A stretch of 6,795 bases of DNA, taken from a bacterium. GTDB lineage: Bacteria > UBA9089 > CG2-30-40-21. Below, one piece after another: positions 1 to 4,673 of the stretch. Under the pieces are notes generated by a model. It worked only from the letters and a program-made list of their open reading frames with translations. It did not search any database and was not told the origin of the DNA. Location of the stretch: contig JAHIZN010000085.1 in assembly GCA_018814245.1 (NCBI GenBank), positions 1-6,795 of the forward strand, read 5' to 3'. The stretch's first letter is position 1. Each line of letters opens with the position of its first letter. Both the position numbers and the translations under genes were made by a program.

Positions 1-176
1 ACTTATCCCCTTAGGAATGATAACCCTGTAATCTTCCCTTCGATTTTAAGGCATTGATTATATTATTATCCCCATATCTCATGTCATATCTCCATATCCC
101 CCTTCTTACACTTTTAATGTTATAGCCTGAACGATTACCAAAATTCAGATTAACGCTTGCAAAAAGGATGACATTA
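1..176. other. Non-coding leader upstream of aspS
   Basis: No convincing gene is visible here; the only open stretch entering from the left edge closes at a TGA at 55-57, too short to assign. Positions 66-107 are pyrimidine-rich on the + strand, with repeated TATCCCC/ATATCTCC-type words, and resemble in reverse complement the GATA-like purine-rich stretch at 6484-6536. A TATATT (59-64) and a TG-spaced TATAGC (121-126) could be -10 elements, but neither has a good -35 at 16-18 nt, so I do not call a promoter. AAGGA at 164-168 is the ribosome binding site that decides the aspS start. Confidence 0.5.
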
Positions 177-1928
177 ATGAAAAGAACTCATAATTGTGGA
201 GAACTAAGACTAAAAGATGTAGGAACAGAAATTGTTTTAGCCGGCTGGGTCAATCGCCGAAGGGATCACGGAAGGTTAATCTTTATTGATTTAAGAGATA
301 GGGAGGGTATTACTCAGGTAGTATTCTCACCAGAAGCAGATGATATTTCCCATGCAAAGGCACACGAGATTAGAAGTGAGTATGTAATTGAGCTAAAGGG
401 TCAGGTTTGCAACAGACCTCATGGAACGGTCAATCCTGACATCGGCACAGGAGAAATAGAGATTCTGGTACATGAATTAAACATTATTAACCCATCAAAG
501 ACACCACCTTTTTCTATTAGTGATGATCTTAATGTTTCAGAAGATGCGAGACTCCATTATCGCTACCTTGACCTGAGAAGACCTGCGATGCAAAAAAATC
601 TATTCTTAAGGCACAGGGTGTGCCAAACCACAAGACAATTCCTTGATAAAATGGGCTATATAGAGGTAGAAACACCCATGCTCATCAAGAGTACGCCAGA
701 GGGGGCAAGGGATTTCCTTGTACCAAGCAGGCTTAGTCCGGGAGAGTTTTACGCACTTCCTCAATCACCGCAGCTCTTTAAGCAAATATTGATGATAGCA
801 GGATTTGAAAAGTATTTCCAGATTGTTAAGTGTTTCAGGGATGAAGACTTGCGGGCAGATAGACAGCCGGAATTTACTCAGGTTGATATTGAAGCATCCT
901 TTGTAAGCATAGATGATATCTGCGGATTAATTGAGAATCTGCTCTCTTCTATCTTTAAGGAGGGTTTGGGGATAGAGATTAAAACACCCTTTCCGAGGAT
1001 GGATTTTGATGAGGCAATGAATAGGTTTGGCTCTGATGCACCAGATACACGGTTTGGTATGGAACTAACAGAGATTACGGATCTGGTTAAGGATGAGGCA
1101 TGTCAGGTGTTTAATCGGGTAATTGCTCAGGGTGGTCAGGTAAGAGGCATCTGTGTGCCGGATATGGCATCCATGAGTCGAAAGGATATTGATGAATTAA
1201 CCAATTTTGTCAACACCTATGGGGCAAAGGGGCTGGCTTATTTTAAGGGTAAGGAGTCGCCCATTGCAAAGTTTCTGTCTGATGCGGCAAGGGATGCAAT
1301 CTTAAATAGGATGAATGCTGATGAAAATTCCCTGTGCCTGTTTGTAGCAGATACCCCAAAGATAGTATTCATGAGCCTCTGCCAGCTAAGGCTGCACTTA
1401 GCCAAAAAATTAAACATGATTCCAGAGAACACCTTTAACCTTCTCTGGGTACTAAATGCCCCTTTATTTGAGTATGATGAAGAGGAAAAACGGTTTACGG
1501 CCATGCATCACCCCTTTACCTCTCCACGGGAAACAGATTATCCCTTGCTTGATATTGACCCGCTCAAGGTCAAGGCAAACGCTTATGATGTGGTACTCAA
1601 TGGTGTAGAGATCGGTGGCGGCTCTATTAGAATTCATTCCCGGGATATACAGGAAAGGGTTTTCAGTCTTTTAAGTCTATCAAAAGAAGAGGCAAAAGAA
1701 AAATTTGGATTTCTTCTGGAGGCATTGGAATATGGTGCTCCACCACATGGCGGGGTTGCCCTTGGGCTTGATCGCTTGTTGAGGTTCATGGTTGGGGCAG
1801 AATCCATCCGTGATGTAATTGCCTTTCCCAAGACACAGTCCGGGATATGCCAGATGACTGATGCACCATACAAGGTGGATGATAAACAACTGAAAGAATT
1901 AAAGATACGATTAATTGAGGAGAAGTAG
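177..1928 (+). CDS. aspS: Aspartyl-tRNA synthetase, bacterial type, probably non-discriminating
   Basis: Class II aminoacyl-tRNA synthetase that activates aspartate with ATP and loads it onto tRNA in the cytoplasm. With the start used here it has 583 residues, close to the 590 of E. coli. Seen in order: N-terminal OB-fold anticodon-binding domain (1-~105, starting MKRTHNCGELRLKDVG); motif 1 around VETPML; the QSPQ loop (196-199); motif 2 FRDEDLRADRQPEFTQ with Arg221; a bacterial-type GAD insertion at ~290-415; motif 3 GLDRLLRFMVG with Arg533. I chose the ATG at 177, not the ATG at 168: AAGGA (164-168) lies 8 nt before 177 but overlaps 168, and bacterial AspRS usually begins M-[KR]-[TS]-H-x-CG. 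His31 and Gly83 match the non-discriminating pattern (see findings). The reading frame is intact. Function is near certain; tRNA specificity is inferred. Confidence 0.98.
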   Translation: MKRTHNCGELRLKDVGTEIVLAGWVNRRRDHGRLIFIDLRDREGITQVVFSPEADDISHAKAHEIRSEYVIELKGQVCNRPHGTVNPDIGTGEIEILVHELNIINPSKTPPFSISDDLNVSEDARLHYRYLDLRRPAMQKNLFLRHRVCQTTRQFLDKMGYIEVETPMLIKSTPEGARDFLVPSRLSPGEFYALPQSPQLFKQILMIAGFEKYFQIVKCFRDEDLRADRQPEFTQVDIEASFVSIDDICGLIENLLSSIFKEGLGIEIKTPFPRMDFDEAMNRFGSDAPDTRFGMELTEITDLVKDEACQVFNRVIAQGGQVRGICVPDMASMSRKDIDELTNFVNTYGAKGLAYFKGKESPIAKFLSDAARDAILNRMNADENSLCLFVADTPKIVFMSLCQLRLHLAKKLNMIPENTFNLLWVLNAPLFEYDEEEKRFTAMHHPFTSPRETDYPLLDIDPLKVKANAYDVVLNGVEIGGGSIRIHSRDIQERVFSLLSLSKEEAKEKFGFLLEALEYGAPPHGGVALGLDRLLRFMVGAESIRDVIAFPKTQSGICQMTDAPYKVDDKQLKELKIRLIEEK

Positions 1929-1999
1929 CAGCTCATGACATTTGGATTTAGTAGTTTGGGAAGATATCCAATGCCGTAGGGACAGGCTTTGAGAACAGC

Positions 2000-2017
2000 A
2001 CCCCAATTTATTGGGGT
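2000..2017. repeat. 18-nt palindrome ACCCCAAT-TT-ATTGGGGT
   Basis: Perfect 8-bp arms (2000-2007 and 2010-2017) flank TT; as RNA this would be a 7-bp stem with a 4-nt loop. It sits between aspS and the next gene, 13 nt before that gene's AGGAG ribosome binding site. No T-run follows directly (AAACTTTTG), so it is a weak candidate terminator. It could equally be a dispersed palindromic repeat or a hairpin affecting translation of the small ORF. Just upstream, GTAGGGACAGGCTTT (1977-1990 region) looks like one arm of an unpaired repeat. Confidence 0.65.
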
Positions 2018-2040
2018 AAACTTTTGAGAAGGAGAAGGTT

Positions 2041-2307
2041 ATGTGGGTAGAAAAATCTCAGGTGCCGGTAATAGTCTTTACCAATATTCATCGTATTGAA
2101 GGGACAATGTATACATATAAGGATGCAAGGATTATTGATGAATTGAATGCAGGGGCAAAGGATTTTATTGCCCTTACAGATGTCAGGATATATCCGGCTG
2201 AGAGTGACAATATGTTGTACAAATCAGATTTTATGGCTTTGAATAAGAATCATATCAGCCATTTATTGCCTCAGGAGAATTTTGCAGGGGGAGAGGAATT
2301 GTTTTAG
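2041..2307 (+). CDS. Small uncharacterised protein, possible DUF6812-like
   Basis: An 88-residue soluble protein with no signal peptide or membrane segment. It starts at ATG 2041 behind a strong AGGAG (2030-2034, 6 nt spacing). The N-terminal half, with VIVFTNIHRIEGTMY (about residues 10-24), then RIIDELN (30-36) and DFIALTDVRIYP (41-52), alternates hydrophobic residues like a small beta-rich fold. From memory this resembles the unknown-function family DUF6812 (pattern: a T-x-x-x-R-I-E-G strand, then an [R]-hydrophobic-x-D-x-LN helix, then a F-I-x-LTDV strand); I could not run a profile search. No catalytic residues stand out. It follows aspS by 112 nt and is followed at once by two hairpins. 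Its role is unknown; a real gene is likely given the ribosome binding site and family-like sequence. Confidence 0.8.
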   Translation: MWVEKSQVPVIVFTNIHRIEGTMYTYKDARIIDELNAGAKDFIALTDVRIYPAESDNMLYKSDFMALNKNHISHLLPQENFAGGEELF

Positions 2308-2314
2308 GAAGCAG

Positions 2315-2333
2315 CACAGGCTTCCAGCCTGTG
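2315..2333. repeat. Hairpin repeat CACAGGCT-TCC-AGCCTGTG
   Basis: Perfect 8-bp arms (2315-2322 and 2326-2333) with a 3-nt loop, beginning 7 nt after the stop codon of the small ORF. G+C-rich, with no T-run after it. It abuts a second hairpin of different sequence, a REP/BIME-like arrangement. Possible jobs are 3'-end mRNA protection or transcription attenuation; equally it may be a selfish dispersed palindrome. Confidence 0.75.
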
Positions 2334-2354
2334 AGGCAAGCAAGATGCTTGCCT
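2334..2354. repeat. Hairpin repeat AGGCAAGC-AAGAT-GCTTGCCT
   Basis: Perfect 8-bp arms (2334-2341 and 2347-2354) with a 5-nt loop, starting at the base after the previous hairpin. TACTTT follows, a poor T-tract, so it is at best a weak intrinsic terminator for the aspS/small-ORF side. Confidence 0.75.
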
Positions 2355-2415
2355 TACTTTATGTCCTGCAAAAAGGTGAATGTCGTTCTCCGTTGGTTGG
2401 GGTTAGGGCTGGAAG

Positions 2416-2438
2416 GGGGCGGGTTATGAACCCGCCCC
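2416..2438. repeat. 10-bp G+C-rich hairpin repeat GGGGCGGGTT / AACCCGCCCC
   Basis: Perfect 10-bp arms (2416-2425 and 2429-2438) around a 3-nt loop ATG, with a further G-T wobble outside. It lies about 10 nt upstream of the AAAGGAG of the FadL-like gene, so in that gene's mRNA it would form a strong 5'-leader hairpin if transcription starts upstream. Its G+C is far above its surroundings, which suggests a dispersed repeat unit and not ordinary leader sequence. Confidence 0.8.
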
Positions 2439-2462
2439 TACAAAATTAAAGGAGATCGTTGT

Positions 2463-3794
2463 ATGATGAAAAAGGTTATCGTTGCAACAGTATTTTGGTG
2501 TACAGCTGCAAGCTATTGCTTAGCTGGCGGATATGAGGGTCCCGGGCTTGGGGCAAAAGGGATTGGTATGGGCGGTGCATCCATTGGACTTGCTGATGAA
2601 TGGACGGCCATATACTGGAATCCAGCCGGACTTGCTCAATTGCAGGGCAAGTGTATTGGCATGGATGTATCACGGCTTTGCATTAATGGCAGCGATGGTA
2701 ATGGGGTGGCAAATCCGCTTCCTGCACAAAAGAATGAGGCTCAGGAGGATGTATTTGTAAAAGCCATGCCAGATGAACCAGGAACATTCTCAGCATCAGG
2801 TGCAGATGTTACCTCCAATGTCTGGCTGCCTGCTATTGGCGGGTATGCTCAGGCTGGCAATTATCATATTGGCTATGGTGCTTATGCCCCGGCAGGGTAT
2901 AAAACCGACTGGCAGGATACAGTATCAGGTGTAACGGCAAGCTACAATATCAAGATGTCAACAAAGGTGTACAATATTTCTGTGGCAAGACAGATTGCCC
3001 CTCAGGTTTCAGCCGGAATTGGGCTGAATATAGTAGGCGGTGATATGGAAAAACATGCCAGAAAGGATGTACCGAGTGCCTACACCTATGAGATGGATGG
3101 CACATGTGATGGAAGTAATATAGAGTGGCAGGCTGGGATGCTCTTTAAGCCATCGAGTATCCTGCAGCTTGGCATGGTTTATCGAAGTGGTTCAGAGGTG
3201 GCATTAAAGGGTGAGGCAAGGGTAAAATACCCTGTGCCAACAGGAACTACAACCCCACCCTTGATGGAGGTGCAGGAAAAAGCCAATTTTACCAGACAAT
3301 ACAACCATCCTGCTACCTGTGGGATTGGTATTGCCTTTTACGCTGCCCAGAACCTGACCATTACCACTGACCTTACCAGAACCATGTGGAGCAGCATGAA
3401 GAAGGATGTGGATTATGATGAACACGCTGTTGTAGGTGTACAATCTGGTCAGTCGATACAAACTACGCAAAGAGTATTGAGTGATATTAATCAAACCCTT
3501 GACTGGACAGATGTAACCAGATTTCGGACAGGCATGGAATACAAACCCAATTCAGACTGGGCAATTCGAGCCGGACTGCTCACTGACCCGTCCCCTGTAC
3601 CGGATCAGGCTATAAGCCTGACCAATGTGATAGATGTGGAACGGATATTCTATACCCTTGGTGCCAGCTTCACAAAGAATAACCTGACTTGTGATTTTAT
3701 GTATCTACATGGTAACGGAGAACGGGTTACCGATAATATCAAGTATACCAAGACAACCAATGAGTATTGTTTAGCCGGACAGTATCGGTTTTAA
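2463..3794 (+). CDS. FadL/OmpP1/TodX-family outer-membrane transport protein
   Basis: A 443-residue outer-membrane beta-barrel of the FadL/OmpP1 type; family members import long-chain fatty acids or other hydrophobic compounds. The start is ATG 2463, 8 nt after AAAGGAG (2448-2454); ATG 2466 directly follows and is a less well-spaced alternative. A signal peptide is clear: KK at 3-4, hydrophobic core 5-18, likely cleavage after A21 (C-L-A before GGYEG). The mature N-terminus has the family's hallmark Gly-rich plug sequence GAKGIGMGGA followed by ADEWTAIYWNPAGLA with the NPA motif at 53-55. Alternating aromatic/hydrophobic strands follow, and the chain ends in QYRF, the terminal Phe expected for BAM-dependent insertion. 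The coiled-coil gene begins 23 nt downstream. The substrate cannot be read from sequence, so no gene symbol is given. Confidence 0.93.
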   Translation: MMKKVIVATVFWCTAASYCLAGGYEGPGLGAKGIGMGGASIGLADEWTAIYWNPAGLAQLQGKCIGMDVSRLCINGSDGNGVANPLPAQKNEAQEDVFVKAMPDEPGTFSASGADVTSNVWLPAIGGYAQAGNYHIGYGAYAPAGYKTDWQDTVSGVTASYNIKMSTKVYNISVARQIAPQVSAGIGLNIVGGDMEKHARKDVPSAYTYEMDGTCDGSNIEWQAGMLFKPSSILQLGMVYRSGSEVALKGEARVKYPVPTGTTTPPLMEVQEKANFTRQYNHPATCGIGIAFYAAQNLTITTDLTRTMWSSMKKDVDYDEHAVVGVQSGQSIQTTQRVLSDINQTLDWTDVTRFRTGMEYKPNSDWAIRAGLLTDPSPVPDQAISLTNVIDVERIFYTLGASFTKNNLTCDFMYLHGNGERVTDNIKYTKTTNEYCLAGQYRF

Positions 3795-3817
3795 GCAAGG
3801 CATAAGGAGAAAATAAC

Positions 3818-4423
3818 ATGACAGAAGAAAAAGAAGAAGGGTTGACACTTGATAGAAAAACAATGGATATATTGGTAACAAATATCATCCCAACATCAAA
3901 ATATTTCGAGGTTCGTTTTGACAATTTGCAGCAACAAATAGATACGAAATTTGGTTATCTGCAGCAGCAGATGGATGTAAGAATTGACCACTTGCAGCAA
4001 CAAATGGATGTAAGATTTGGACAAGTAGATCTGAAAATTGACAATTTGCAACAGCAGATGGATATGAAAATTGACAACCTGCAACAGCAGATGGATATGA
4101 AAATTGATCACTTGCAGCAACAAGTAGATGATGTAAAGACAGGGATGAGATCGCTTGAAGATAATATGAACAAACGGTTTACAACGATGCAATCGGATAT
4201 GGACAAACGATTTGAACAGGTAGACAAACGATTTGAACAGATTGACAAGCGATTTGAACAGATTGATGTTAAGTTAGATAAGCTAATAGAACGAGTGGAT
4301 GTAAAAATAGATGCAGGGTTAAGAGAAAACAGGATATTAACCGTCAGACTATTTACATTTGCTCTTGGCTTTGCTGCTATTTCAATGGTAGGGCTATTAG
4401 GCAAGATGCTGCAGATATTTTAG
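3818..4423 (+). CDS. Repetitive coiled-coil protein with C-terminal membrane anchor
   Basis: A 201-residue protein with no recognised enzyme domain, starting at ATG 3818 with AAGGAG (3804-3809) 8 nt upstream. After a short acidic N-terminus it consists of 11-residue units of the form [NHY]LQQQ[MI]D[VMT][RK][IF][DG]: three units, one 7-residue unit QVDLKID, then three more (about residues 36-108). After a less regular stretch come three heptads DKRFEQ[VI] (129-149), then DVKLDKL. A hydrophobic segment (about 178-195) ends the protein: a tail anchor with no signal peptide, so the coiled coil is probably cytoplasmic. It may oligomerise as a long rod at the inner membrane. It resembles bacterial relatives of DUF1640/CCDC90-type coiled-coil anchors in layout only; homology is not shown. 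Close spacing suggests co-transcription with the FadL-like gene. Function unknown. Confidence 0.88.
   Translation: MTEEKEEGLTLDRKTMDILVTNIIPTSKYFEVRFDNLQQQIDTKFGYLQQQMDVRIDHLQQQMDVRFGQVDLKIDNLQQQMDMKIDNLQQQMDMKIDHLQQQVDDVKTGMRSLEDNMNKRFTTMQSDMDKRFEQVDKRFEQIDKRFEQIDVKLDKLIERVDVKIDAGLRENRILTVRLFTFALGFAAISMVGLLGKMLQIF
3923..4141 (+). repeat. 33-nt in-frame tandem repeats (hendecads)
   Basis: Six 33-nt units at 3923-3955, 3956-3988, 3989-4021, 4043-4075, 4076-4108 and 4109-4141, interrupted by one 21-nt unit (4022-4042). The fourth and fifth units differ at three positions, all synonymous (AAT/AAC, TTG/CTG, GAC/GAT). This indicates recent duplication or selection that holds the protein repeat constant. 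Confidence 0.9.
4202..4264 (+). repeat. Three 21-nt in-frame tandem repeats (heptads)
   Basis: Units at 4202-4222, 4223-4243 and 4244-4264 encode DKRFEQV, DKRFEQI and DKRFEQI. They are almost identical in DNA (AAA/AAG and GTA/ATT changes), so the array is likely prone to copy-number change without frame loss. Confidence 0.9.
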
Positions 4424-4442
4424 GCTGTACAATTTGCAAGCG

Positions 4443-4475
4443 TTCAGCTTTTCAAGCAGTCAGCCTTCAGCTTTT
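4443..4475. repeat. Direct repeat TTCAGCTTTT, 23-nt period
   Basis: TTCAGCTTTT occurs at 4443-4452 and again at 4466-4475, with a related CAGTCAGCC between. It lies just after the coiled-coil gene in the gap before pabB. It could be a degenerate simple repeat; no function can be assigned. Confidence 0.6.
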
Positions 4476-4523
4476 ATAAGGCATTGCAACATAAAAAGGG
4501 ATAGCACCCATGCCAGAGGTAGC

Positions 4524-4548
4524 GTGCTGGTTCACTGTGAACCAGCAC
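4524..4548. repeat. Perfect 12-bp palindromic hairpin upstream of pabB
   Basis: Arms GTGCTGGTTCAC (4524-4535) and GTGAACCAGCAC (4537-4548) are exact reverse complements around one T; as RNA, an 11-bp stem with a CTG loop. AATTATCC follows, with no T-run, so an intrinsic terminator is not well supported. It lies 101 nt after the coiled-coil stop and 125 nt before the pabB start. It is most like the other intergenic palindromes here in size but differs in sequence. Confidence 0.8.
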
Positions 4549-4673
4549 AATTATCCATACAATTATTCATCAAGAATTGCTGTGGTACAGGAAGTCTTAA
4601 AGTTAGGAACACTTCATTTTGCCTTGATTTTATGGTCTGGGCTGACTGCTGAACGATTACAAGGTGAACATCA

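Noticed and set aside
168..176. Earlier in-frame ATG for aspS at 168
   Set aside because: The only Shine-Dalgarno overlaps it; the ATG at 177 has proper spacing and matches the usual AspRS N-terminus.
1634..1936. Antisense open frames over the 3' end of aspS, and likewise over the FadL-like gene and pabB
   Set aside because: They are complements of strongly conserved coding sequence, lack ribosome binding sites and have no protein-like pattern.
2334..2360. Intrinsic terminator after the small ORF
   Set aside because: The stem is good but the following TACTTTATG is not a real T-tract; kept as a repeat instead.
2463..2530. Possible lipoprotein signal (Cys19) in the FadL-like protein
   Set aside because: Residues before Cys19 (A-S-Y) do not fit a lipobox; signal peptidase I cleavage after Ala21 fits the family better.
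4434..4652. 72-codon open frame in the gap before pabB
   Set aside because: It runs through the TTCAGCTTTT repeat and the 12-bp palindrome, has no ribosome binding site and a composition unlike a protein (Ser/Cys-rich, no family pattern).
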